Of a stretch of DNA of 64,000 nucleotides, positions 1 through 10,781 are shown piece after piece; the stretch's first letter is position 1, and each line of letters opens with the position of its first letter. The translations under genes and the position numbers were made by a program. Source of the DNA: Eledone cirrhosa. Taxonomy: Eukaryota > Mollusca > Cephalopoda > Octopoda > Eledonidae. The DNA lies in assembly GCA_964016885.1 (NCBI GenBank), contig OZ024743.1, positions 10,158,939 to 10,222,938 on the forward strand, given 5' to 3'. Below the pieces are notes generated by a model that was given only the letters and a program-made list of their open reading frames with translations, was not told the DNA's origin and did not search any database.

Positions 1-158
1 CATTTAGGTGTACTAAAAGAAACATTTAACAGAAAATCAAAAGCAATTTAAGAAGAAAAAATGTATTATACAAAAGTAAAATTAAAATGTTCCTTAATTT
101 CTTAGTAAACTACATGAAATTAATTAAGTGAATCACTTTCAATTAAAATGAATATATT

Positions 159-497
159 TTATCTCATGGTATCAGAATATTTTGTCACACCAACAGAGAA
201 TTTATTGTAACACACCACTTGAGCTGTACTTGTCTTTAGTATGATGCCAACTATCTGCTTATACAGAATGTTTGCAATGTCTTCTGGGGAAACAAAAAAT
301 AAAGAAAAAATTAATGTTTTCCCCTGCAGTTTGAAAGAAATGTCATTTGTTTTTAAATATTGTGAGATGTTAATGAAATGGCCAATGTAGTTATATATAA
401 TAGTTTTTGCAGGAAACTTAGAGTAAACAAACTCTCCCTGGTACAGTTCTAGAAGTAATCCATCATTATTCAATTCAGTGTGCCTCCAAAATATCAT
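159..497 (-). CDS. Weak candidate terminal exon, product unknown
   Basis: An open frame of 112 codons ends at a TGA/TAA-type stop near 159. Its upper part has no recognised homology. On the minus strand a T-rich tract ends in CCCCAG at about 284-290, a good-looking splice acceptor. The exon would then run from 283 down to 159 and encode about 40 residues ending in KYSDTMR. I do not recognise the protein, and no upstream exon or polyadenylation signal was identified. It could equally be chance or an old transposon. Confidence is low. Confidence 0.2.
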   Translation of the reverse strand: MIFWRHTELNNDGLLLELYQGEFVYSKFPAKTIIYNYIGHFINISQYLKTNDISFKLQGKTLIFSLFFVSPEDIANILYKQIVGIILKTSTAQVVCYNKFSVGVTKYSDTMR

Positions 498-1439
498 TGA
501 GAAAGATAACTTTACATCTTACTAAGGAGGCAAACCCAGTTTGGACAAAACATTATTCTAAAAATCTTAATTTTGCCTCATATATAAAATTCTAAAAGTA
601 AAACTAGCTGTGAATATTACTTTTTGGCTAAAATTTAGATCATTTAATTTTCACACTATACAGGTCCTAAGCAGGTCTTTTACAAAATATGATAAGGAAT
701 GTATTGATTTAAAAGGAGAAAGTAGCTGCCATATTATGTATTTGTATTTTTTTTAAATCATCCACTCTATCCCAATTTCACCTATATATGGTTTCTAGGT
801 TAAGCTATCCTTTTTAATTTCTTTATCTATTTATTGCATTAATTAAAGTAAGTGTTGCTCTTAAAAATACCATTTAACCTTAAAATATAGTCATATGAAT
901 CATTTATGAGTAGCTAAACATTGCTTTGTACTCTGATAATCTGCTAATGCTGTGTTACAAGTATGCAGTTAATGTTACTAGCAGGAAATAGCCAATTCAG
1001 TTCTGTAATAAATAACTCAATATTCGTTTTCATGATATTTCCTATAATACAGGTTTGATGTTTAGGAAACATTCTTAATTTGCTCATACTAATAATGTGT
1101 GTAGTATAAAAATAATAAATAATATGTGGTTAAGAGTGTTTTGTGAGAGCTGATACAATGCAAGTTAGAAATACAAGAATGAAAACTAGATTAAAACTAG
1201 ATTAGAGTAAAGTTAATAAAACAAACCAAAACAAGGGTTTATACTTTTACCTTATGTTTTATGATATTTGGGAGTTATGACCCATTTCCAAATGTAAAAA
1301 TTCAAAGTTTGAAGGTGATGATGAGTTCATCATAACTCCAAAATATGTAAAAATATAAACTGTTGCTTTTTTTTTTTTAATGTAGTTTTTCTACTATAGT
1401 TTTTACCATATTATTCCTAACTTGCATTGTAATGTAAAG
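498..1439. other. AT-rich sequence, no feature recognised
   Basis: No convincing ORF, SINE or LINE similarity was seen. There are short poly-T and poly-A runs only. Confidence 0.5.
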
Positions 1440-1960
1440 TTGGTGTATCAAGGTCCCCCTGCTTTACCCCATTTTCTACTGCAAAATGCTCTGAAAGGGT
1501 TCTCGAAAAAATTAACCCTGGCTTTCATATCTTTGTGCATGGCTTTTAGAATGTTAATAAATTTTTGAGGACATCCAAATTTCAGCAAAACTTGCCACAA
1601 GCATTTCTGTTCACACTATCGAAAGCTTTGCTGAGATCAACAAATCAATGATAGAGGATAATGTTCTGTTCAATACTTTTTTCTTGCAATTGCCTGATTA
1701 TCAAGATCATAACATTAATGCCTCTGTTTTCACGAAAACCAGGTTGAGACACTGACACAGCTCTCAGATCAATAAAGGCATTTAAACATTCCAAATGTAT
1801 ATTGGCCAGAACTTTGCCAACAACTGACAAGAGTGAGATACCTCTGAAATTGGTCTTTACAACCAGACTTAAAAAGAATTACCAAAACAGCATCTATACA
1901 GCCTTGTGGCACATTCACCTTCTCCCATTAATGACCTATTACAATTTGGTCACTACAGCT
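1440..1960 (-). pseudogene. Broken non-LTR retrotransposon reverse transcriptase fragment
   Basis: Read on the minus strand, a frame passes from RGISLLSVVGKVLAN through GFRENRG and RQLQEKS to FVDLSKAFDSVNR and GVKQGD. These are reverse-transcriptase motifs in the right order: the YRGISLL block, the QxGFR block, motif A and motif B. The frame is broken by stops and at least one shift near 1860 and after motif A. The motifs (VDLSKAFD, GVKQG) differ from the RTE-like family elsewhere in the window (VDLEKAFD, GVHQG), so this is a second LINE family. Neither the YADD box nor an endonuclease is visible. Confidence 0.75.
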
Positions 1961-2009
1961 TGGTCCTCTTCCTATCACCAACAACTTTACAGAGTAAATA
2001 GTGCACAAT

Positions 2010-2318
2010 TTATCATGGCACACGCGTTGGTACCATAACATCCAGTCCAATCTAAAGAGGTTGTGTAGGTGTCACAACAAAAAAGCACCCAGTCCACCCT
2101 ATAAAGTGGTCATGTAGAAGACACGGTAAAAAGGCTCCCAGTCCACACTGTAAATCTGTAAATGTGGTTGGTGTTAGGAACGGCAGTCAGCTATAGAAAA
2201 CCTGCCAGAAACAGTCCTATACAAGCAAGATACGGTCACCTGATTAATCTTGCCTCAAGTGGGACAATTCCCATCTAACCCATGCTGGCTTGGAAGTCAG
2301 ACGTTTAAACGATAATGA
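2010..2318 (+). mobile_element. Old LINE 3' tail (same family as 5874-8735)
   Basis: This is a diverged copy of the LINE 3' UTR. It carries the repeated 'gtgtaggtgtcac...aaaagcacccagtcc' modules, the GTTGGTGTTAGGAA block, the CTTGCCTCAAGTGGGA block and the terminal CCATGCTGG...GACGTTTAAACGAT end, followed by (TA)n. Only the tail remains, as expected of strong 5' truncation. Confidence 0.8.
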
Positions 2319-3625
2319 TATATATATATATATACACATACAAATATACTTCTCTATCTCTTATTAGCAATGCGTATATGTGTGTATGTTTGTGTATATC
2401 TTTGGCCTATGTTTGTCAGTGAAAGATGTAAGCATCAGTAAGGATATGAAATTTGTTCTAGAGTGATTTACATCCACTCATTTGTCACTTTTGCTGTCAG
2501 AAATACAGTGAATCAGTAATTGATCATTTGAAAACCTGTAAACAATGGCATTATTGTTCACCATTTGAAATATAAAATTAAATTAAATTAATTCAAACAG
2601 CTTAAAGAAAATATATTGAGGTGAAAATAGTTAATGATGAAGAGTCAGACACAAATATTCACTTACAGATATAGACGAAATCACTTATGTACCCATAAAA
2701 ACACTTACACACCATGTAAAAACAAAAATACAAATGCACTTTTAGAAAGTCATAACAGATGGACAAGCACAAAAACTAATACCAACTGTCATTTGCAATG
2801 GAATTTATTTTCTCTTCTCTACTTGGTACTTGAAAGACTAATTGAAACCATACTGTAGGAATTCTTTGCTGGAGTTGTTTTCATCAGCAGCTTAGCTCAC
2901 CTGAGCAATGAATGTGTGATGTTAACATTTCAGATCTGTAACTTAGTTTGTACATGATATTAAAGAAGCCATATATAAACTATATGGTAATAATAAAGCC
3001 ATAATATTGAAAACATTTTAAAGTGTGTCATCGTAAAAACAAAGGCAATAGAAATAAATAATATGAACAAATGACATAGATTATTAGTAACAGACCTCTG
3101 GACAGAACTACGAAGTGTCATTTTATAAGAACCCTGTATCAAAGAACATGTTAATTTCAATTCCTCATAACTTCAAAGAAATCTGGAAAACTACAGATTT
3201 TATTTATGTATTTTCGACAAAATTATATTTCCATTTATATTGGAGATTGTGTATTCAATAAATGTGTAAACACCTATGTACACATGTGTCTGTGCCTGTT
3301 TCTGTGTACTATTATTGTTGCTTAGCCTTAGGTTTACCCAGATTGAGCAGATTTGTGATCAAAAGCATTTCTCTTTTGATCATAAGTATATATTTAATAC
3401 TACAGTGTGTGCTTTCCTTTTGCAGGACGGTAGGTTTTGATTTGTGGATATTTGGCTGCCATTTCCAGCAGGCTGAGTGAGAACATAATGGCTCCCTTTG
3501 GGTGAATCAGTATTTTTGTTCTTCCCCTTAAGGTTCATATAATTTCATCATAATATCAAATAGATAAACAGAAAACTCTTTCAGTTGCTAACTCGTGTTA
3601 TTTTTTTATTCTTTTACTGGCATTA
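2319..3625. other. No gene recognised
   Basis: AT-rich sequence with a short (TA)n at 2320-2335. No supported ORF or repeat family was found. Confidence 0.45.
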
Positions 3626-3822
3626 AAGGGCAGAGGATTGACAAAGTCATTAGAATGTTGGACAAATGTTTAGCAGTATTTATTCCAGCTCTTTAGTTTC
3701 TGATTTCAAATCTTGATTAGATAAGCTTTACCTTTCACCCTTAAAGTATGTCAAGTACTTGTGGTGGATTTATAAGACTTATTCCTAAATTGTTAGCCCT
3801 GTGCCTAAATAAATATTATTTT
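3626..3822 (+). mobile_element. Highly decayed tRNA-derived SINE (family B)
   Basis: A weak but ordered match to the family B layout: a 'gaggattgacaaagtcattag' head, a B-box-like TTTCAAATCTTGA, CTTTCACCCTTAAAG, and the end 'ttagccctgtgcctaaat'. Many substitutions indicate an old copy. Confidence 0.5.
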
Positions 3823-4897
3823 AGTTGTGTCAGCCAGTGATCTTGCTTGGTCACACAGTTGAGTATATTGATTCCAGTAGTTTAACTGGTAAAGGGACAA
3901 AAGGTAAAATCTACCCAGACTTAAAAGGATGAATTATATGGAACAGAACGTCACAAAAGAATTTGTTTGATGCTCTGTTTTTGTTCAGGCATCCCAAACG
4001 TTATATCATTGATTTATTTGTCATTATTCTAATTGTTTTTCTGTTTTGTCTGAAAAGAAAACATTTCAGAGTTTTTGAGACTGGTAGAAATAAAGTAAAA
4101 TGTTATCCTCATATCAGATACTTGGCAGGAAATGTTGCAAAAGAGCTTACTCTACTAAAGACAAACAAGGGCTAAGTGCTTATGCTTAATGAGGTAACAA
4201 ATTAAATGAAAAACCCAAGACAAGAACAGGAAGACTTTCTCTGATGGACTTCTTTACAATTTCTGGCTATCAAATTTCACTCACAATTATTTGGTTGATG
4301 TGGTTGTTTCATAAAAATTATTTTTACCAATTACATAGCATCTACAACCCTTTATTTTTCAGGACCTTTGAGACTGGTTGGCAGAATTGAGCAACTTATA
4401 TTTAAACCAGAGATCTGGCTTGAATGCTTGCAGTCGAGTTAACTGTGCTGAAAGCACCCACAGACCAGGTAACCATGTTAAACCAGACAACAGATAGATA
4501 GCTTCAAATCGGTGGTGATGGGGATATGTGGAAAAAGAGAGTGATGAAGAAGGAATATGAGGGAAAGGGAGATAGATGATGATAATTGAAAGAATAATGA
4601 ACACAACCATAAGGATTATGTTACCCACCCAAGAACTCTGAACCCCCAAAAAACTCAAAGCTGGAATAACAACTGCAAGGCACTTCATCTAACATTTTAG
4701 AAATTTCACTAATCCCATTTCATGGACTGGTATATTAGTTAACCTCAATGTAATTTGAACACAGAGAGCAGGAAACCAAAATAATTATATAAATAGTTCA
4801 GTGTAATTTATCAGTGGAATAGAACATGAAACAAGACTCTTGTGAAGCAAGACTCTTAACCACATAGCCGTTCCTGCATCTACAAGTACTTGACAAT
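3823..4897. other. No gene recognised
   Basis: An open frame at 4359-4688 (-) encodes a hydrophobic, low-complexity 109-aa peptide that resembles nothing I know and has no other coding signs. It is treated as noise. Confidence 0.4.
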
Positions 4898-5246
4898 GGG
4901 AGGCACATGGTGTAGTGGTTAGAGCATTGGCCTTGCAATCGAAGGTTGTGAGTTCAATTCTCAGACCGAGTGATGTGTTGTTTCCTTGAGCAAGACACTT
5001 TATTTTACATTGCCCCAGTTTACTCAGCTGTAGAAATGAGATGATAGGGACTGGGGTCCCTATCATTCCACTGCAAAGTAGTCGTGTAGGTGCCACGGCA
5101 AAAAAGCACCCAGCACTCACTGTAAATGAGGTTGGTGTTAGGAAGGGCATCCAGCTGTAGAAATCAAACCAGATTCAGTTCCCGTCCCACCCTTGCAAGC
5201 AGGGAAAAGCAGACGTAAAAGGAAATGATGAAATGATGATGATTGA
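4898..5246 (+). mobile_element. tRNA-derived SINE (family A) with LINE-like tail
   Basis: The head is tRNA-like. An A box lies in 'tggtgtagtggttagagcat' and a B box in 'ggttgtgagttcaattctc', about 35 bases apart. The body contains CTTGAGCAAGACACTTTA and CAGCTGTAGAAATGAG. The 3' part (GGTTGGTGTTAGGAAGGGC, ATCCAGCTGTAGAAA, a final (GATGAT)-like tail) matches the 3' UTR of the RTE-like LINE here, so the LINE machinery probably mobilised it. RNA polymerase III would use the internal A and B boxes. The copy is nearly full length. Confidence 0.88.
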
Positions 5247-5805
5247 ATTTATTAGTTGGAATGGCATGCTTTGACTGTTGAATTATTAAATTATCACAGT
5301 ATAACAACACAAAGGATAATTGCAAATAAATGCTGAATGTTCGATTTCTTCTTAGATCTTTGAAAATAAATTGTGAATGTTTTGACATTTTGACATCTGT
5401 GTATGTATAGATGAGTGTAAATGAATGTGTGGGTATGTGTGTGTGTGATAGAGAAAAGGTAGAATACTTACAAGATATTAGCAAATATGTCTGCAGTTTT
5501 GATCATGGAAATCACTTGAGTTATTTCAATAATATGCATGTGTATATCTTTGTGGGGTTTTGCTCTGTGCTGATTAAATCTTTAACATTTTATCCAGGTA
5601 CAGCTTATACATATAAACATACCTTGTATCTTGAAATCTGACTGTGAGCCATAAAATATAACAGATATTTTAGTTATGCCTATTTCTTTCTCAAATATGA
5701 GGTCCATAAAAGCTAGATGCTACTCACACTGCTAAGCACATATGCAGGTTTAATGATGTCATTTATGCTCTAACTTCATTCATAAAAGTAGCAATAACGC
5801 TGTAC
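5247..5805. other. No gene recognised
   Basis: AT-rich sequence, no supported feature. Confidence 0.45.
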
Positions 5806-5871
5806 ACACACACACACACTTATATATATATATATATATATGCATGTGTCGGGTGTATATATATATATAAC
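5806..5871. repeat. (CA)n/(TA)n microsatellite at LINE 5' junction
   Basis: A CA run, then a TA run with a short interruption, abuts the truncated 5' end of the LINE that starts at about 5874. Confidence 0.85.
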
Positions 5872-5873
5872 GT

Positions 5874-8735
5874 GACAATCACCTGATCACCTATAGATCC
5901 GGGGAACACACAAGCCAGGTAGATTATATCCTTACCAGAAGACGTGACAGAGTGTCTGTTGTTAACACTAAATCCCTCCCCCATGAAGAATGCACCTCCC
6001 AACATAGACTGATAATTAGCGACCTCATAGTCAGGACGAGACGTACTCGACAACAGAAGAGGACTATCCTCAGGAGGAAAATATGGAAGCTAAAGGACCC
6101 CACAGCCAGGAATAAATTTCAAAGCATATTACTTGATGCTTTCGACAGTAAGGAAGAACATTTAGAGTCGGACAATATAGAGGGAGAGTGGGAATTTCTG
6201 AAAGCAAACCTGCTGTTGGCGACAGACGAGGTCTGTGGCTGGAGCAGGCCTGTAGGCAGGAGGAGAGTAACATGGTGGTGGAACAGTAAGGTGGAGGGGT
6301 CAATTAAGGCCAAAAAGCAGGCTTGGAAAGTATGGCGGGATGGGGGAAGTAGAGAGGACTATCAAGTGGCCAGGAGGGAAGCTAGGAGACAAGTGTACTT
6401 AGCAAGAAGGGAAGCTGAGGAAAGAAAGTTCAAGCATGTTCTACAACGCGATGACCAAAAACGTGAGGTGTTCAGGATTGCTAGGCAATGCGTCAAGGAA
6501 AACCGTGATATTGTCGGGGAGAAGTGTGTACTAAACGACGATGGCACACTTGCCATCACCGACGCTGATAAGAAGGTAGCTTGGAAGTGTCACTATGAAA
6601 GGCTTCTAAATGAGGAGAATAATTGGGAGAAAGGCAGTCTCCCCCATATCGACCCAATAGAGGGACCAGCAGTGTTAGTCGAGGGGAGTATAATAAGTAA
6701 GGCAATCAAGGATATGAAGACTGGTAAGGCGGCTGGGCCTTCGGAAATAGTTGCTGAGATGCTGAAGGCATCTGGCACGGTGGGACACACCATGGTCACC
6801 CGCATAGTTAACCAAGTCGTACAGAACGGGGTTGTTCCGAAGGACTGGCATAGCAGCATCATCGTTAACTGTTATAAGGGTAAAGGAGACGCCCTAGATA
6901 GGAGTAACTATAGAGGCATTAAATTAATCGACCAGGTCATGAAGGTCACGGAAAGAGTAATAGCGCAACTAATCAGAGAGAGAATTGACCTAGATGAAAT
7001 GCAGTTCGGGTTTGTGTCAGGCAAAAGTACCACAGACGCTCTTTTCATAGTACGACAACTACAAGAGAAGTACCTAGCTAAAGGTAAACCCCTCTACTTA
7101 GCTTTTGTCGACTTGGAGAAAGCCTTCGACAGAGTCCCCCGCTCCATTATCTGGTGGGCTCTTAGAAAACTAGGCGTTGACGAATGGCTTGTGAGGGCTA
7201 TACAAGCCATGTATAAAGAAACAGTCAGCAAGGTTAGAATTAACAACGAATATAGTGAAGAGTTTAGCGTAAAAGTCGGCGTCCATCAGGGCTCTGTTCT
7301 CAGTCCACTACTATTTATTATTGCCCTTCAGGCTATAACAGAGGAGTTCAAGACAGGCTGCCCATGGGAACTCCTATACGCAGACGACCTGACACTCATA
7401 GCGGAATCAATGGCCGAGCTAGAGAAGAAATTCCAAACATGGAAGCACGGCCTAGAGTCAAAAGGACTTAAAATTAACCTGGCTAAGACCAAAGTACTAG
7501 TTTGTAGGAAAGAAAACAAGGCGGCGGTCCCTTCTGGGAAATGGTCGTGCTCGGTGTGTAGGAAAGGCGTAGGTAGAAACTCCATTTTATGTCCTAAATG
7601 CAAAGTATGGGTGCATAAAAGATGTAGTGGGATCACAGGTAAGCTAACTAAGAACATAGATTTTACATGTGGCCGGTGCTCTGGTGCAATAAGTAGCAGC
7701 AAGTGCCCACAAACTACTAGCTCTTTCAATTGCGCAGAGGGTTCTATAGAAATAGTGGACAGCTTCCGTTACCTGGGCGATAAAATCAGCAGTGGGGGAG
7801 GGTGCTCTGAAAGTACTGTAGCTAGAGTCAGAACTGGTTGGAAAAAGTTCAGAGAGCTTATACCACTATTAGCTGCTAAAGGGTTCTCACTAAAAATGAA
7901 AGGCAGGTTGTACGATGCCTGCATACGAACAGCAATGCTGCATGGCAGTGAGACCTGGGCATTGTGTGCAGAGGATATACGCAGACTAGAGAGGAACGAA
8001 GCTTGCATGCTCCGCTGGATGTGTAACAGTAATATACGTGAACGGCAAAGCATAAACGAACTAAGGAATAAATTAGAGATAAGAGGGATCAGATGTTGTT
8101 TACTCGAGAGAAGGCTACGTTGGTATGGACACGTGATGCGCATGAAAGTCGATAGCTGTATAACAAAGTGCAGGGCAATAAAGATAGACGGTAGTCACGG
8201 AATAGGCAGACCTAGAAAAACCTGGGACGAGCTGATAAACTCCGACATCACACACTTACACCTCTCCAAGACAATGTCACTGGACCGAGACCTTTGGCGG
8301 TACTCAGTAACAGAGAAGACCCGCCTTACCTAAATATATAGTAAAACCTACTCCAGCCAGTAGGCATCTCTAACAAAATACACCCCGTCCCACCACCCCC
8401 ACCCCCACCCGATCCACACCACCCCGTTCTATGTAAAGTTATGTTGGTGCCGCGCCATCGAGGCCGAAACAAATGAGATCGTGTAGGTGTCACGACAAAA
8501 AAACACACAGTCCACGCTGTAATGTGGCCGTGTAGGCAACACGGTAAAAACCTCCCAGACCCACACTGTAAATGTGGTTGGTGTTAGGAAGGGCATCCAA
8601 CTGTAGAAAACCTGCCAGACAGTCCTATGCGAGCAAGACAATCACTCTTGCCTCAAGTGGGACTACCCCCGTCCAAACCCATGCAAGCGTGGAACACGGA
8701 CGTTAAACGTTGATGATGATGATGATGATGATGAG
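5874..8735 (+). mobile_element. RTE-like LINE, copy 1, 5' truncated
   Basis: A single-ORF non-LTR retrotransposon. Homology starts at about 5874, inside the end of the endonuclease domain (NHLITYRSGEH, then a QVDYIL motif). It runs through an unbroken RT ORF to a stop at 8333 and a 400-bp 3' UTR. The UTR holds a C-rich tract, CCGTGTAGG...CACGGTAAAAACC modules, GTTGGTGTTAGGAAGGGC, and a (GAT)n end at about 8706-8735. Single-ORF layout and a short simple-repeat 3' end fit RTE-type LINEs; the exact clade is not determined. GC and CpG are clearly higher than in flanking DNA, fitting a young insertion. It probably cannot move itself because most of the endonuclease is missing. Confidence 0.92.
5952..8333 (+). 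CDS. LINE reverse transcriptase with PHD-like zinc finger
   Basis: The ORF encodes 793 aa from the first ATG; the frame is open back to about 5874, so the true protein started further upstream and the ATG is internal. RT blocks in order: NYRGIKLIDQVMKV and QFGFVSGKSTTDALF; motif A FVDLEKAFD (about residues 385-393, Asp 387); motif B GVHQGSVLSPLLF; motif C YADD (476-479); motif D LKINLAKTKVLV; and FRYLGDKIS. Residues 533-576 form a C4HC3 pattern, C-x2-C-x10-C-x2-C-x4-H-x2-C-x14-C-x2-C, like a PHD finger. A C-terminal region follows with LHGSETWAL and RRLRWYGHVMRMK, common in these LINEs. Role: target-primed reverse transcription of its own RNA and partner SINE RNA. The catalytic Asp residues are all present, but the endonuclease is lost except for its end. 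Confidence 0.93.
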   Translation: MSVVNTKSLPHEECTSQHRLIISDLIVRTRRTRQQKRTILRRKIWKLKDPTARNKFQSILLDAFDSKEEHLESDNIEGEWEFLKANLLLATDEVCGWSRPVGRRRVTWWWNSKVEGSIKAKKQAWKVWRDGGSREDYQVARREARRQVYLARREAEERKFKHVLQRDDQKREVFRIARQCVKENRDIVGEKCVLNDDGTLAITDADKKVAWKCHYERLLNEENNWEKGSLPHIDPIEGPAVLVEGSIISKAIKDMKTGKAAGPSEIVAEMLKASGTVGHTMVTRIVNQVVQNGVVPKDWHSSIIVNCYKGKGDALDRSNYRGIKLIDQVMKVTERVIAQLIRERIDLDEMQFGFVSGKSTTDALFIVRQLQEKYLAKGKPLYLAFVDLEKAFDRVPRSIIWWALRKLGVDEWLVRAIQAMYKETVSKVRINNEYSEEFSVKVGVHQGSVLSPLLFIIALQAITEEFKTGCPWELLYADDLTLIAESMAELEKKFQTWKHGLESKGLKINLAKTKVLVCRKENKAAVPSGKWSCSVCRKGVGRNSILCPKCKVWVHKRCSGITGKLTKNIDFTCGRCSGAISSSKCPQTTSSFNCAEGSIEIVDSFRYLGDKISSGGGCSESTVARVRTGWKKFRELIPLLAAKGFSLKMKGRLYDACIRTAMLHGSETWALCAEDIRRLERNEACMLRWMCNSNIRERQSINELRNKLEIRGIRCCLLERRLRWYGHVMRMKVDSCITKCRAIKIDGSHGIGRPRKTWDELINSDITHLHLSKTMSLDRDLWRYSVTEKTRLT

Positions 8736-8810
8736 GTCCATTTCTTCTTCCTATTCCAATTAACTACAGTAACAGCAATATTTTTCCAATCCATTTAGTT
8801 GCTGAAACAT

Positions 8811-8946
8811 CACTGAAGATATACGTTTCATGTAGTTAATATCTGTTACTTTTGTTGGAACTACATGAGGAGTTTCACCACTGAAGATATACGGTTCATG
8901 TAGTTAATATCTATTACTTTTGTTGGAACTACATGAGGAGTTTCAC
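8811..8946. repeat. Two-copy tandem duplication, 68-bp unit
   Basis: The unit starting 'cactgaagatatacg' at 8811 repeats at 8879 with only a few differences. It is a recent local duplication in non-coding DNA. Confidence 0.85.
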
Positions 8947-9691
8947 TCAGCTTTTCAATCTAGGGAAAGATTTGTATATTATATTTCTGGCTATGTTGTG
9001 GGCCCTCAACTTCTGATGGAGTCCCAGGAGCATGAAAGCTTGACAGTGACTGGTAGTGCCTGGAAAAGCCTACCCATCTCCATGGCTGACAATAATCGAT
9101 TTCCTCAAGGGAGAGAGAGAAGCGGAAAGTGTGAACAACCAGAAGAAAACAATTTAATCCCAGTACAGGATTGGTTCCTTAACTACTGAAAACAGAAACA
9201 ACATCGGTTGTATGATGAAAAATCGCATCAATATTATGATGAGAAACCACATTAGAATTATTAACAGAAGCAACATAAGAACTGTGAAAAGAAGTCATGC
9301 CATATCAATACTATGACTAGAAGTTACATCACAACAATGGCTGGAGGTTACACTTGCATTGTAACCAGAAACTACTATTACAAGAAATAACATAAGTACT
9401 ATGATCAGAAATTATATCTGTAATAAGACCAGAAATCACATAAATTTTATGACCATATCATCATGATGACCAGGAACCCATCAGTAACAGATTTTAGTTA
9501 CTTCCTATTTCAGAAATCAAACCATGGCACACATTTAGTAATTACTTTCAGGATGAATAACATAAATTCTTTATTGTATATCCACTTACACAAAATACAG
9601 GAGTAAGGATATGTATCTATGTTCATAGAGAGAATATATAAAGTAAATGAATAAAGATAATATACACTTCAATCTCATTAGTAGAGACAGA
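8947..9691. other. No gene recognised
   Basis: An 89-codon open frame at 8920-9189 (+) spans the tandem duplication and has no recognisable homology. From 9230 to 9480 a loose 'agaaacyacatnanaatt' motif recurs without regular period. Confidence 0.4.
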
Positions 9692-9792
9692 CAAACAAAC
9701 AGACAGATAAATAGATATATTGACAGATAGACTGTCAGAGAGATAGATAGATAGATGTACACAGATAGTTAAATAGATTAACAGATACATTA
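9692..9792. repeat. Imperfect GACA/GATA microsatellite
   Basis: Runs of gaca, gata and aata units with interruptions. Confidence 0.8.
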
Positions 9793-9845
9793 ATATTAAA
9801 TATGTGTAAGTTGAAGTCTTACATGAGGGCATCAGTATCTGCACA

Positions 9846-10232
9846 AAACATGGGCAGTGACTGCAGAGGACATGCATAGAGAGGAGAGAAATGAAGCTAC
9901 AATACTTTATTAGATGTGCAGTGTTAATGTGAGAGAAAGGCTGAGCCTGGATGAACTGAGGGAGAAACTGGGCTTAAGATGAATCCAAAGGGGTGTGCAA
10001 GAGAGAAGACTGCATTAGTACGAACATGCGATGTGCATGGATGATGTGATCTCTGAGTGAAAAAGTGCCAGGTAACTCCAATGGTAGGAAGCCAAAGTAG
10101 AGGTAGATTAAGGAAGACCTGATCTCAACTTGCCGAGAAGTCAAAGTAACATTATGAGTGGGGAGATGCTGTGCTGAAAAGGACCTGCACAACCCATGCA
10201 AGCATGGAAAAAGGGACATGATGATGCTGATG
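9846..10232 (+). pseudogene. Decayed LINE C-terminus plus tail
   Basis: The plus-strand translation in pieces gives TWAVTAEDM, ERLSLDELREKLG and VQERRL, matching the HGSETWAL...ERQSINELR...LERRLRWYGHV region of the LINE at 5952. It ends in CCATGCAAGCATGG and a GAT-rich tail at 10218-10232. It has several stops and shifts. Confidence 0.75.
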
Positions 10233-10781
10233 ATGATTAAAAATTATGATGGATGGTTTTTAGATAAATATAAATATTTAAAACGAACAGTTTTGTATCA
10301 TAAAAACAGAGGAGGTTTTAGGCAGTTTGGTCAGAAATCTGTAATCAACTTAGAATCTCAGACGATATTTTTCTGTTATAATCATATTAGACATTTCACT
10401 AGTGAAATCACAATGTTTTTTCTTATTCATATGCAATCATACTATTGTATATATCTACAATATTTTATATATATCTACAATATTTTATAAATATGCATAT
10501 GTTTAAACTTTTATTTCTATAATATATAAGCTTATTGTAACACGTCTAGTCTATAATGCATAAATAGCTTGCTAATCCTGATTTTTGTTGCATTCAGTGG
10601 ATAAGTGATAATGCTTTCCTGGTTAGTGGTGGAATCTCCTGACTAAAGAGAAACTGTATCACCTATAGTACTTAATTAAAGCTATGGACTAGCTCCTGCA
10701 TCATCACCCAACCCACTAAATTTGGCAGTTAAATTTCTCTCAAATCATACATTTAGTCTGCAGAACAGTATGGCTAAAAGA
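10233..10781. other. No gene recognised
   Basis: AT-rich sequence. A 22-base 'tatatctacaatatttta' motif is repeated twice at about 10450-10490. Confidence 0.4.

Noticed and set aside
4359..4688. 109-aa hydrophobic minus-strand frame as a membrane protein
   Set aside because: Its sequence derives from GA-rich low-complexity DNA, with no homology or splice context.
4898..4970. tRNA gene
   Set aside because: The A and B boxes belong to the SINE head; the acceptor stem and anticodon arm do not fold as a working tRNA, and the same head recurs in other copies.
7328..8143. Minus-strand frames of 133 and 124 aa opposite the LINE ORF
   Set aside because: They are shadows of the intact RT ORF on the plus strand; the same shadows recur opposite copy 2.
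8920..9189. 89-aa plus-strand frame as a small gene
   Set aside because: It overlaps the 68-bp tandem duplication and has no recognisable domain.
9692..9792. CRISPR-like regular repeats
   Set aside because: It is a GATA/GACA microsatellite without spacers; this is animal DNA.
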